A stretch of 64,000 bases of DNA from Nothopassalora personata (Eukaryota; Ascomycota; Dothideomycetes; Mycosphaerellales; Mycosphaerellaceae), in contig CM066294.1 in assembly GCA_033816765.1 (NCBI GenBank), forward strand, positions 248,001 through 312,000. Direction: 5' to 3'. A program made the translations under genes and the position numbers. Positions 30,640-42,698 of this stretch are shown in pieces; the first letter of the stretch is position 1, and every line of letters begins with the position of its first letter. The notes beneath the pieces were generated by a model that saw nothing but the letters and a program-made list of their open reading frames with translations, searched no databases and was not told the origin of the DNA.

Positions 30640-33600
30640 TTAAGGTAAGTCGATACGAGTCTAGCGTATTACTTACGAGGCGCCGTTAAGACGGGTAAAG
30701 GCTTTTACGAGACTACGTTTCTCCTAGATAACGGTACGGATTTAAGCTTAGTATCGTACGAGTATATACTCTAATAATAGATATAGCCTATTAGTAGTAT
30801 AAAGCTTCTAAATCTAGAGTCGTATAGGTAGGACTAAGGGTATTACTACGGCGCCTATACGGTTTACGTACGACTTGCTAACGATATAGGAGTAGAGCGC
30901 GTAAGCGACGCTATCTACTATATAGCGCCTATAGGTAGGCCGTTAGTTATCTTAGGTAGGCCCTAGCGGTATCGTAATTAGATTATAAAGGCTAATAAGG
31001 ATAACTAGTAGTTGTACGGTACTAAGACGCCTACAATTTAGTAGCATAACGTACGCGAGTCCCTTAAGGATCCCGAGAGCTTAAAGTAGGTATATATAAT
31101 AAGTATTTAGGATATTACTATAGTAGTATCCGAAGGAGAGGGTCCCTTATAGCCTAAAGAATTTATAGACTTCCGAGATATATCTATACCTAATAAGTAG
31201 GTAAAGCGTAAAATGCCCGATAGGGTTAAGTATATAATTAATCTTGTAGAAGGCAAGAAATCCTCTTTTAAGCCGCTATACTACTAGTTCTTAACTAAGC
31301 TAGAGGCCTTAAAGAAATACCTTACGTAAGTAATAGAGAAGGGGTAGATTAGGCGATCCGTAAGCGAGGCGGGTACGCCTATTCTATTTATACTAAAGAA
31401 GAACGGTACTCTTAGGCTCTATATAGATTATAGAGTCCTAAATAAGATTATAGTAAAGAACCGATACCTACTACCCCTAATTAGTAAGATATTAGATAGG
31501 CTATAGGGTACGAGGCTCTTTACTATAATCGACCTATAGGATACCTACTACCGTATTCCTATTAAGTAAGGAGACGAGTAGAAGACTACGTTTCGTACGT
31601 AATACGGTTATAACGAGTACTTAATAATACCTTTTAGGTTAACTAACGTACTAGCTACCTTTTAGGGGTATATTAATAAGGCCCTTACTAGGTTAGTAGA
31701 TAATATCTACGTAGTCTACCTAAATGATATCCTTATCTATAGCGTAACGCGTAAGGAGTACGTACGAGCTATACGCGCGGTACTAGAGAGGCTACGGAAG
31801 TTCGCCCTATTTACGAACCTAAAGAAGTATAGCTTCTTCTAGGAGAGTACCGAGTTTCTAGGGTTTATTGTAAGCATCGTAGGCGTATCGATAGATAGGA
31901 GTATAGTAGCCGTAATCGAGGAATAGCCTACGCCTACGAGTTTTTATAAGGTTTAATCCTTCCTAGGATTCTATAACTTCTATAGGCGCTTTATCGAAGG
32001 GTACTCGAGGATCGCAAAGCTATTAATACACCTACTAAAGGGATATAAGAATAGTAAGAAGTAAGGGCCTCTTATATAGTCCGCTTATAAGGAGTAAGCG
32101 TTCTAATAGCTAAAAGCTAGATTCCTTAGAGTACCTATACTAAGGTACTTCGACCCTTCGTTACGTACGAGGGTAGAAACGGACGCCTTAGAATTTACGA
32201 TTACGGGTATTATCTCTTAGCTATTTAGTACTAAGTAGCACCCTATTACCTTCTATTCTCTTAAGATAGTACCTACTAAGTATAACTATAAGACCTATAA
32301 CTAGGAGCTACTAATAGTAGTAGAGGCATTTAAGTATTAGCGACCGTACCTTAAAGACGTATTGTATATAGTTTAGGTACTAGTTAACTATACGAACCTA
32401 TAGGGTTTTATAATAGTAAAGTAGATAAATAGGACGTAAGCTTAATAGGTAACGTTCCTATAATCTTTTAACTTCGTAGTAGAGTATAAGCTAGGGAAGA
32501 GTAACCTAGCTAATACGCTATCGCGACGTAGTAACTACGTATATATAGCGTAGTAGACGTCGAACTTACTTCCTACGCTATAAAGTAAGCTATCTTTCTA
32601 GAAGGAATCCCTATTAAGAGAGGACGAGCCTATAGTAAGGCGCGTAACTACTACCTACGAGAAGATATAGGATAAGGCGGCAATAACGGTAGTAGGAGCC
32701 TACGAGCCGTAGGGGACCCGATCGCTGCTAGTAAGAGTATACGCTATAATAATATAAGGCGGCCTAGGCGGCCTAGGTAAATTACTTATACTACTAATAA
32801 AAATCGTATAGGGGAGACGATAGGTACGTCGTATACTTATTATAGGCGCCTAGCGAAGGGGACGCTAAGGATTAGTATATAAAAGACGGGTTAGTCTATC
32901 GTAGAAACGCGATTATTATACCCGAGGATTACGTAGTAAGGGTACAGTTACTCTATATATATTATAACGACCTACTAGTAGGGCACTTTAGTAAGGTAAA
33001 GACTAAAGAGCTATTACGACGTTACTACTAGTAGGAATTACTTAATAAGGATATCAGGGAGTATATAGGAAACTATAGAGTATATTAAACCTCGAAGGCA
33101 AGGCGCTATCGACCCTACGGTAAGCTATAGCTACTACCTAGGCTAGACGGTCTATAGTAAGAAATTACTATAGATTTTATTACGGACCTACTACTAAGTA
33201 AGCGAGGAGAATACGTATGTAATACGATCCTAGTAATCGTAAACCGCTACTCTAAAATGAACTTATATATTCTTACGACTAAGATATATATAGCCGTAGA
33301 GCTTACGAGACTCTTACGAGACGAAGTCGTACGGTATTATAGTATCCTAGCGGGTATAGTAAGTAACGGGTTAGTATTTATAAGTAAGTTCTAGAGTAAC
33401 TTCTACTTTAAGGCGTAGGTAAAGCGTAAGCTATCTATAGCTTTTTACCCTTAGACTAACGGTTAGACTAAGAGGGTAAACTAAACCTTAGAATAGTACC
33501 TTCGTTATTACTATAGCGAAACTAGATAGAGTAGGCTAAGTAGCTAGCTATTACTAAATTCGTATATAATAATAGCGTCTACCCTACGCTACGTATAAGC

Positions 33601-34320
33601 CTATTCGAGATAGCGTATAGTTAGAGACCTAAGATTACCCTAAGACCTATAGGATCTCGAGGCGAGATCCGGGAAGGGGAGGTACTAGTAGCGGTAGACT
33701 TAGTTAACCGTATATAAGAAATACGCGCTATACTTACAAAGCGCTAGGAAACCGTAGTAGCCGACTAGGCTCGCTACTATAATAAGACTTATAAGGCTAA
33801 GAGCTATTACCTAGGCGATATAGTCTTATTATCTACGAAGAACCTAAGGTTAGTATTACTAAAGAAGAAGATAGGTCCGAAGTTTATCGGACCGTATTGC
33901 ATTATCGACGCTATCGGTTTTTAGGCGTACCGCCTAGTACTACTAGTAGAATTAAGAATCTATAATATATTTTATATATCCCTCCTTAAGCCGTACGCGG
34001 GTAGTAAGAAGGATAGAGGTACTATACCCCTCGCTAATAAGGACAGGGAATATAAAGTAGAGGTAGTACTAGGAAAGCGTAAGTATAAGGGTAAAGTATA
34101 GTACCTAGTACGATGGAAGGGCTAGCTAGAGGAGTATAATAGCTAGGAGCCGGTATAAGAACTCGCGAATACTACGTATATAGTAGCTAAATATAAGGCG
34201 TTAGTAAAGACGATATAAGGCGTAGAAAGATTTGCGAATGCTACGCGTATAGTAGCCGAATATAAGACGTCTATAAAGGTAATGTAAGGCGTAGGAGAGA
34301 GAGTATAGACCGTATATTTA
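30640..34320 (+). pseudogene. pol: D1 pol: protease, RT, RNase H, integrase, chromodomain
   Basis: Protease: LeuLeuAspAsnGlyThrAsp at 30721-30741. RT: LysLysAsnGlyThrLeuArgLeu near 31395, PheArgLeuThrAsn near 31635, and TyrLeuAsnAspIleLeuIleTyrSer near 31716 (Asn for the first catalytic Asp). Integrase: LeuValGlyHisPheSerLysValLysThr near 32975, ThrIleAspPheIleThrAsp near 33170, IleValSerAsnGly near 33355 (Asn for Asp), and the AsnGly...ArgValAsn motif near 33460. Chromodomain near 34040-34160: TyrLeuValArgTrpLysGly with one Trp still TGG, then GluGluTyrAsnSer-TAG-GluPro. It ends after a 69-bp tandem repeat. Typical full-length Ty3/gypsy chromovirus order. Confidence 0.85.
34165..34302 (+). 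repeat. 69-bp in-frame tandem duplication after the D1 chromodomain
   Basis: Two units, 34165-34233 and 34234-34302, each starting GCGAAT and containing AGTAGC(T/C)(A/G)AATATAAG and TAAGGCGTAG. The period of 69 bases is 23 codons, so the pol frame is kept. The units differ by several RIP-type and other changes, so the duplication predates RIP. Confidence 0.85.
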
Positions 34321-34689
34321 GGCCTAAACCCTTCGGTAGCTATATAAGGACCTTACCCTTTAGATATAACCTCCTCTTTTTATTAATAATACGGGGGGTA
34401 GCCTTATCTAATAGTATCTATATAGAAGATAGGCCTCTACCCCCGATAGTAATATTAGCTATAGGCTATATATAAGACCTACTAAACTCCTAGCATACTC
34501 TACCGTATTAAAAGGCTCGCTTACTTACTTAAGTAAATACCCCCGATAGTGATAACATTAGAGAGGGAGGAGAGGAGAGAGAAGAGTAGAGAGAAGATTA
34601 TTTATTTATAAAAGTAAACTTTTGTAGGCGCGCGACGGCGCTACGTAGATAGAAAATAGGCGCGTAGTAAGCGGCTAGTAGGCGCGGAG
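34321..34689 (+). other. D1 post-pol non-coding region
   Basis: Contains an oligo-purine run (GAGAGGGAGGAGAGGAGAGAGAAGAG near 34562) and repeated CTACCCCCGATAGT motifs at about 34438 and 34536. No frame or RNA is recognisable. Confidence 0.5.
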
Positions 34690-35610
34690 CGCGCAATTAC
34701 TCGTTATCCTTCTCCTCCTTATTATTATCCTTATTATACTTACCGCGTAGAGTAGGGGGTAAGAACGTCCCATCTACGGTAGTAGTATTGATATTTCTAG
34801 CCTATAAGAACTATAACCGCGGTTAGTATAGGGCACGTATATAACGTACATAGTACTTATAGTACGGCCGAGCTTAAAGAGCGTATTAAGGGCCCTATTC
34901 TACTCTTACTATAGTACTACGGACGTAGTAGCGGCGGCGGAGGCGGGGGTAGTAGTAAAGGAGGGGCTAGTAAAGTATACGCGAGTCTCGCCTATATACT
35001 TATTCTTATAGGCATTATACTACCTCTTACCCTAGGAGGAGGTTAGCTAATTTATACGTAGAGCGATAGTACGCCGTACGCGGCGAGCGTATAGAGCGCT
35101 TATGAGGCGTAGTACTTATAACTAAGATCTACTTACCTAGCTAGGTATATAGGCGGTACTACTCGTCTAGAGCGTTCTACTCCCCCTAGGTAGGAGGATC
35201 GCTAAGCTCGCGGATAAGCTTATCGCGCTAGGCGCGAGCGGCGCGTAGGCGAGCTACTAGCTACGCGATAGCGATACTAGTATTACTAACGTACGGGTAC
35301 CTACTTATCCTATATCGTCCGTACTTCTTAAGTAGCTTACCGGTAGTAATACTATTATACGTATCTAGCTCGTCTACTATACGGTTAGTAAGCGTATCGT
35401 AAGCGATAAGCGTAGTAAATACTTATTAGTTACGAAGTATAGGAGATAACGTAAGTATATCTTAATGTCTATATCTAGGCGCTTAGCTAGTAATAACTTA
35501 GGGGTCTACGGGCCTAGTACGCTAAACTTACGCTTCGCTAGCGTATCTAGTACGCCGAGCGTACTAGACATCTATAGTAGTACTAGTAATAGTGTTAGTA
35601 GTACTAAGAT
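34690..35610 (-). pseudogene. Antisense accessory frame of D1 (unrecognised)
   Basis: Minus-strand frame of about 300 codons between chromodomain and 3' LTR, antisense to pol. ATG near 35571 (SerSerThrLeuGlyVal...). After about 60 codons the reading shifts by one near 35410. It then runs with only TAG/TAA at plausible Trp/Gln positions (ValAspGluLeuAspThrTyr, GlyLysLeuLeuLysLysTyrGly, then Trp/Tyr/Arg-rich sequence) to TAG/TGA near 34690. The restored protein would be basic and very rich in Trp and Tyr. No motif known to me. The sequence is GC-richer than its surroundings. Confidence 0.45.
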
Positions 35611-35980
35611 GCCGCCTATGAGGGCCTTCTAGCGTAGTTAATCTTAAATAGCTTCTTCTAAAGCTATAGTAGTACTAGCGGGTCGCTAGATAGTCGCTAG
35701 CGAGAAGCTAGTAGATTGCTAGTAGTACGAGTATAGTGCGATACGAGAACATAGTATAAGAAAAAAGAAGGAAAAGGAGAAAGAGAGTATACTTCTTAAA
35801 TACTTAAGTTAGTTAACCGGGTAACTATAATATTAACTACCTATACCCTAATAACGACACGTACGAGACCCGTAGGCGGGTCGTATAGTAACGGAATCTA
35901 AGAGAAGTAGATAGATTACTTATATAGAAACCTCCTAGAGCCGTAAGCTAAGAGTAGCTTATCCTAGAAGGGGAGGTAGT
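35611..35980 (+). promoter_or_regulatory. D1 3' region and polypurine tract
   Basis: Non-coding. AAGGGGAGGTAG at 35968-35979 is the purine tract just before the 3' LTR. An A/G-rich run (AAAAAAGAAGGAAAAGGAGAAAGAG) lies near 35760. Confidence 0.6.
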
Positions 35981-36178
35981 TATAAGGGTAGCCTATAGCT
36001 AACTCTTATATATAATACGGCTATACCCGGCTTAGTAAGCCGTACGTCACGCGTACACGTACACTAAGAAACGCGTATAGCGTCTATAGAAGAAAGTAAG
36101 CTTTAGTTCATCTACGATTAGAAGATCGTAGGCGTGCTATATATTATAACATTCTCTTATAGCCTTATAGTCCTAATA
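35981..36178 (+). repeat. 3' LTR of D1
   Basis: 198 bp, equal in length to 29212-29409; differences are nearly all transitions. It is followed by ATACC and then B sequence. Confidence 0.9.
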
Positions 36179-36399
36179 ATACCTTATATATATACTTATA
36201 GGCACGGTATTTTAAGTACGACTAAACTATAATTTCTCTAAAGTTGTTAATAGTTTCTATAAGCTTTAAATAACGAACGGTACTAGAGTATTTTAAAGAC
36301 TTTAGCATATTTAGAGAAAGAAGCTAGTAGGTAATAAGAGAAGGACTACGATTCCTATATAACCTTAGCTTAGGACGAGCTAGGCTAAAAGGGGGATAG
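36179..36399 (+). promoter_or_regulatory. B 3' end with polypurine tract
   Basis: B resumes after D1. AAAAGGGGGATAG at 36387-36399 precedes the 3' LTR and matches the GGGGGATAG tract of C in the sense direction. Confidence 0.7.
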
Positions 36400-36910
36400 T
36401 GTTTCGATTTAACGTCCTAATAGGACGAGAACGCAAATTACGTTACGGGACACTAGGTAGGAGCCCCTTAGTATAAGCCGCCTCTCGGGGACTAGGGTAT
36501 ATAACTAAGGCCGCCTTAGAGGATTACGGGACATATACTATTAGCGGGCACTTCCGCTAAAAGATACTCTATAATACTCTACTCTTAATAGAATAGAGTA
36601 CTATAGAGTATACTATATTAGGCGCTCTACTACTCTACGATACTGTTTAAATAGAGTAAGAGAGTAGGGTAGAGTACTAGGAGATCTTCTTTATATTTAG
36701 GAACGCTAAGAAACCCTTATAGCTTCGAGGCGTTTAACTTACTATTTAATCTTACTATTTAGAATATAGCCTTACCTAACCGCTACCTTACTACTACTTT
36801 ATACTACTCTCTCTCCTACTCCTACTTAACGAGAATAAATCTCGATTAAACAAAGGTTACCTAAGTCGTTAGTTAACTTAGTAAGATTATAGGTTTAACT
36901 AAACCTAATA
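36400..36910 (+). repeat. 3' LTR of chromovirus B
   Basis: Begins TGTTTCGATTTAACG and ends CTAAACCTAATA. It matches 1815-2301 apart from transitions and about 24 additional bases (GCCGCCTCTCGGGGACTAGG) in this copy. A3 pol continues immediately after it. Confidence 0.85.
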
Positions 36911-38320
36911 AATAGATTCCTCCTTAAATAAACTTATTCTAGATTCTATAACCTAGATCTTTTCTCTAGTATCCCTAAGTAACCCTAATAACTAAGCTAA
37001 ATAGTAACTAAGGACTAGGGCCTTATTAGGTTCCTATAGACGCGTTGTACCGTAGTTACTCCCGTCTTCCCTACTATAGCTATTTACTAATCCTAGGACC
37101 GATAAAATAAAGTCCGATATTTCTCCGAGAGAGTACGAGGACCTTACTAATTTAGTTAAATTTAGCTTAAGAAAGTTATAGGTAGCCTAAGCGCTATAAA
37201 TTAACCTATTATTCTATTTCCTAACGCCTTTAGTAGCTCTTAAAGGGTCTTATATCTATCTAACCTAACTAATATAGTAAATATAATGCTCTTGCCCTTA
37301 CGGCTAGAAATAGTTACTTTCTATAAGCCGTTACTATAGTTACGAGTAGTAAGTTACACCTTCCGAGCCTATAGATAACCTAGGATCGTTCGTAAGTTTA
37401 GGTCCGAAGATATAAATATATTAATCTAATAGTAGACGCTAAATACCTAGATCTCTAGACTATCTGTAATACTCTTAAATTCCGCTCTTCCTCTAGTACC
37501 TTAAAAGGTAAGTTAGGCGCTAAATTCTACTAGTAATCTAAAATTGAAAGTGTTCTTCTAGCTAATAATATTCACTTTAGACCCCTTATTAATTAGGTAT
37601 CTAATCCAATTTCTATTTATTCTAAACTCCGCGACTACCTAAGGGCTAGGGACTATAGTAACGATATTAAGAATACTAGAGAGGCCGATCTTTTTAATAT
37701 CCTCGTATAGCTTAGTAGTAGGAACGGTACCTTTAGAACATAGTATTATTAAGTATACTATAATATACTTAGACTAGTAATTATCGTAGAAGACTTCCTT
37801 ATTATATTTAGGTTTATCCTTATAAGTAACTACTTACCTAGAGCGTACCTTAGGTTCCTTACCTATAAGGTAACGTATAGTAGTAAGCTTTTTCTAAAGA
37901 GCTAGGGTATTAGTAAGACGACTAAAGAGAGTCGCCTTAAACTAGTAACTATATTAAAACTAGTCTTAGGCATTAATATTTAGGAAAGTAGTCTAGAGGA
38001 TTTAATAAATCTAGTAGATAATGCCCTCTTCCTTTATAATAGGACCGTTACTAGTTAAGCTATATTACTAAACGTAGTTATCGATTCTTATAATTTTAGC
38101 ATTTTCTATACGCTTTCTCTATATAAAGGGGGCGTTTATAGGGCTAACAGGTAAATTCTTAGGTAGTACCTTACTAGTATCGTTTCCTAGTTCCTTTATC
38201 TAAGCGTTATTTCTACTTCCTAGGGTCTCTCTAGATGTAGCTAATCATTAAGTTTCGCTTACTTAAGCGTTAACCTTATTAGTTATTACGACCTCTTACT
38301 AGTTAATCTTAGCCTAGCGG
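36911..38320 (-). pseudogene. A3: pol start, protease and gag C-terminus
   Basis: Collinear with A2 55833-57370 but heavily RIPped. The ORF1/ORF2 palindrome is still visible at 37082-37107 as ATTTACTAATCCTAGGACCG, with CCGG turned into CTAA. The left part of A3 is at 764-1814. It ends at the junction with D2, where about 265 bp of family-A sequence are missing. Confidence 0.8.
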
Positions 38321-38322
38321 AG

Positions 38323-41300
38323 CGAGCCTAGCTTTCTACTATAGCCTTCTATCGCTCCTCGAGTGTAGCGCGTAGTTTTCGTATGCGACTCGTAGCTATT
38401 ACCGCTGCTAGTACTTCCCCCCCTTAGGTCTCGTCTCGAGATCCAGTTAGTATAGGGGCAATCTTAGGTCGCTAACCGTACGCTATCTCGAACGGACTTA
38501 TCCGTAGTGTTAGGTAGATGCTATTGTTAGCTACGAATTTAGCAACTATAAGCCACTTAGCCCACTTAGTTTAATTATCACTATAGTAACAACGAAGGTA
38601 TTATTCGAGGGTTTAGTTTGCCCTCTTAGTTTAGCCGTTAGTCTAAGGGTGAAAGGCCGTAGATAGCTTACGCTTTACACGCGCCTCGAAGTAGAAGTCA
38701 CTCTAAAACTAACTAGTAAAGACCGGACCTCGGTCGCTTACTATACCTAACGGGACACTATAGTGTCGCACGACTTCGTCTCGTAGGAGCCTCGTAAGCT
38801 CCACGGCTATGTAAGTCTTCGTCGTCGGAATGTATAAGCTTATTTTTAAGTAGCGATCGACTATTACTAGGATCGCATTATACACGTAACCGGCTCGCGT
38901 ACTTAGAGGTAGGTCCGTAATAAAATCTATGGTGATTTCCTACTACGGCCGCTCCGGTCTAGGAAGCGGTTATAGCCTACTATAGGGTCGATGGCGTTTA
39001 GCCTTCGAACCCTAGTAGGTTCTATAGGCTTAGACGTATTGCTTCACGTCCGTACTAAGTGAGTCCTACTAATAATTACGTCGTAATAGCTCTTTAGTCT
39101 TAGTCCTTCTAAAGTGACCCGCAAGGACGTCGTCGTAGTACATGCGAATTAGATGCGACCTAATTGCGTAATCCCTTAGTACTACGATCGCGTCTCCGTA
39201 GTACATAAGGTCATCCTTTATATGCTATCCCTTAGCGTCCCTCGCGCTTAGCGCCTACGCTAAGTATACGACATACTAGTCGTCTTACTACTACGCGATC
39301 TTCATTAAGAGTAGGATTAACTTACCCGTCGAGCTATAAGCTTAACCCTGTATTACTGTAGCGTATACTGCTACTAGTAACGACGGCTTGTCTTAATAGG
39401 GAAGGTCACCTCTCCGTACTACTATTACCGCGCCTATGTCGCCCTATATCGCCTCGTAGGTAGTAAGCGCGCGCTTTACCGTCGGCTCGCTTATCCCTTC
39501 TAGAGACTCCTTCTAGAAAGATAGCTTACTTTATAAGGTAGGTAGCAAGTTCGAAGTTTATTACGTTATAGCTACGTAGTTACTACGTCTCGAAGGCGCG
39601 TCGGCTAGGTTAGTCTTACCCGGCCGATACTCCACTATAAAATTAAAAGACTATAGGAACGTAGCCTATCGAGCTTACCGCCTATTTAGCTACTTTACTA
39701 TTATGAAGCCCTATAGGTTAGCGTAGTCGACTAGTACTCGCACCGTATACGTAGCGCCCTCTAAGTATAGCCTCTAATACTTAAAAGCCTTAACTACTAT
39801 AAGTAGCTCCTAATCGTACGTCTCGTAGTTACACTCGGCTAGTATTATCTTACGTAAATAGAACGCGATAGGATGCTACTTAGTACTAAATAATTAGGAT
39901 ATAATACCTACGATTGCGAAACCTAACGCGTCGGTTTCGACTCGCGTGCGTAGCGTAGGATCGAAGTGCCTAAGTATTAGTGTACCTAAGAATCCGGCCT
40001 TAAGCTATCGAAACGCCTACTCTTCGCTTGAGGTCTACGTAAGAGGGCCCTACTTCTTACTATCCTTAGATCCCTCTAGTAGGTCCGTTAGGGGCTTATA
40101 GACCCTTAAGTATCCTTCTATAAAACGCCGGTAGAAGTTACAAAACCTAAGGAAGGACTAGACCTTATAAAAGGTCGTAGGTATAGGCTATTCCTCGATA
40201 GCGGCTACCCTACTCCTATCTATCGACACGCCTACGGCGCTTACGACAAACCTAAGGAACTCTATACTCTCCTAGAAGAAGTGACACTTCTTAGGGTTTA
40301 CGAACAGAGCAAACTTCCGTAGCCTCGTAAGCACTTCGCGCACGGCTCGTACGTATGCCTCACGCGTCTCGCTATAGATAAGGATATTATCTAGGTAGAC
40401 TACGTAAATGTTATTAACTAAGCCGGTTAGCGCCTTGTTAATATATACCCTTAAAAGGTTACTAGTGCGTTAGTTAACCCAAACGGCATTACTAGGTACT
40501 CGTAGTGTCCGTATCGCGTACGAAACGTAGTCTTCTACTTATCGCCTCGCTTAATAGGGATACGATAGTAGGCGTCCTTTAAATCGATTATAGTAAAGAA
40601 CCTAGAACCTAACAGCCTATCTAGCGTCTCGCTAATTAGGGGTAGGGGGTATCGGTTCTTTACTGTAATCTTATTCAAGCCTCTATAGTCTACATAGAGC
40701 CTAAGAGTGCTATTCTTCTTTAGTACGAACAGGATAGGCGCACCCGCCTCGCTTACGGATCGCCTAATCCACCCCTTCTCTATTACTTACGTAAGGTACT
40801 CCTTTAAGGCCTCTAGCTTAGTTAAGGACTAGTAGTATAGCGGCTTAAAAGGGGGTTTCTTCCCTTTAACGAGATTAATCGTATGCTTAACCCTGTCGGG
40901 CATCTTACGCTTCGCCTACTCATTAGGTACGTATATATCTCGGAAGTCTATAAATTCTTTAGGCTACGAGGGGCCCTCTCCTTCGGGTACTGCTATAGTA
41001 ATAGCCCGAACACTTATCGTATAAACCTACTTTAAGCTCTCGAGATCCTTAAGGAACTCGCGTGCGTTACGCTACTAAATCGTAGGCGTCTCTACACCGT
41101 AGTACTACTAGTCCTTATAATCGCTCTTTACGATCCGATTGCGGTGCCTCTAGGGTCTACCTAAAATCACTAATGGCCTACCTATAGGCACCGCGTAGTA
41201 GATAGCGTCACTTACGCGCTCTACTCCCGCGTTATTAGCGAGTCGTAGCCGAACCGTAAAGGCGCCGTAGTAATACCCTAGGTTATGCGTATACGACTCT

Positions 41301-41540
41301 AACTTCGGTAGCCTTACCCTATTAATAGGTTATATTTAGTGTCGGAGTACATACTTATACGATACTAGGCTAAGATCCGTATAGTTATCTAGGAGAAACG
41401 TAGCCTCGCGAAAGCCCTTACGAGTCTCGACTACGCCTCGTAAGTGACGCGCTAGACACACATCCACTCGCCTTAAAGGGTCGACTTTAGGAAAACTCGG
41501 ACTTAGGAGCGACCTACTTCTAGTCCTCTACCTTTTCCCT
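38323..41540 (-). pseudogene. pol: D2 pol: protease, RT, RNase H, partial integrase
   Basis: Minus strand, same order as D1. Protease near 41370-41410 (LeuLeuAsp-x-x-ThrAsp). RT catalytic motif near 40380-40410 reads TyrLeuAspAsnIleLeuIleTyrSer; D1 has AsnAsp at the same place, so the two copies lost different catalytic Asp residues and were mutated independently. RNase H near 39640-39990. Integrase near 38560-39480, truncated at 38323. Stops at Trp/Gln are fewer than in D1. Confidence 0.8.
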
Positions 41541-42698
41541 AGTCGCTACCCTTCTTAGTTAGAGCCTTCGTAGCGTCTACCCTACGAACCGCTTACGCGT
41601 TACGGTCCTTCTATAGGTGCCTATTCGGGCAATCCGTCTTAATGTGACCCTTCTTATAGCATCTATAGCACTCCGCTTTAGTCCTATCGAAGGTTATAGA
41701 CGATCCGCCGGCGTCCCGCTAGTAACTCGTACCCGGGTCGCGCGACGCCTAACTATGCTTCTACTGCTTCGAGCTACGATCGCTTCGCCCTTAGTCGCCC
41801 TTAGTCTCTCGCCTACGGCGACTATACTGCCCGCGGTCGTGCCCTCCGCTACTACGCTCCGTGCTTTTAAGCTAGGATTACTAGTTCCTCTCTAGTTGTT
41901 AGGATGTTATGAAACTTAACGATTGCGGACCGTAGGCTAGGCGTAAGCTTAGCAAGTATGTGTCGTACGCGTTACGCCTCCGTATAGTCCCCTAACTAAT
42001 CCTCTATAACATCTAGCTTGGTCGTAAACTAACGTACTGTCTAGTTGTCCTTCTATTTCACCGCCTTATACTCTAACATTACGTTAAGCACGCGGTTTAT
42101 AGGGTTACCGCATACGTCTCGATAGAACTCCTTAAAGTCCTAGTATGTATACCCTTTAAGGTTAAGGACGCTATAGTTAGCGTGCTATCGCTCACTTGCC
42201 TCTCCGCTTAGGTACATAACCCTATATAGGACCTTTAACTCGTTCGTCGCATACGTACCGCCTAAGAGGGTAAAGATAAGAGAGAGCTCCCTTAGGAATA
42301 CCCGTGCTTTCTTAATCGAGTCCCCTCTAAAAGGCGTAGGTTCTTTAAGACGTAAACGTGTCGCATACGATGCGACCGCGCCTCGAGCTACGATATTATC
42401 GTTAGTTACTATAGATAGAGGAGGGGGAGGGGGAGTAGGGGATAGTTCTCCGCCGGATTCGCCCTAAGGGTCCGCCGGCGGCACGCTTACGTCCCGTAAG
42501 ATCTCCAACTGTTTAATCTCCCTCTATATCTCCTTCTCCTTAACCTCTACCCGAAGGGCATCCCTCCTTACGACTAAGGCTACACGCCTCGCTTATTGCT
42601 AGGCCCTAGGGCTTAGGGGAGCCGTAGGCGTAGCGCTACTATCGTCGCGTTCGGACTCTATAGCGTGTATAGATTGTAACGAAGAGAAGAATTAGAAC
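41541..42698 (-). pseudogene. gag: D2 gag with intact zinc knuckle
   Basis: Minus strand. At 41629-41670 the frame reads Cys-Tyr-Arg-Cys-Tyr-Lys-Lys-Gly-His-Ile-Lys-Thr-Asp-Cys, a perfect C-x2-C-x4-H-x4-C knuckle, where D1 has Tyr at all four ligands. Some RIP stops remain (for example TAG after LeuHisArg-type sequence near 41612). A nucleocapsid-like gag that binds element RNA. The 92-codon forward open frame at 41617 is its shadow. Confidence 0.8.

Larger units (their letters stand above)
29212..36178 (+). mobile_element. D1: complete chromovirus, RIP-inactivated
   Basis: 6,967 bp with 198-bp LTRs at both ends and a 5-bp target duplication ATACC (29207-29211, 36179-36183). Order: LTR, gag, protease-RT-RNase H-integrase-chromodomain, antisense accessory frame, purine tract, LTR. 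It is inserted in the 3' non-coding part of B. Less RIPped relative D2 shows what the original residues were. Confidence 0.9.

Noticed and set aside
41617..41895. Plus-strand 92-codon frame over the D2 gag
   Set aside because: Antisense to the intact zinc knuckle of D2 gag; shadow frame.
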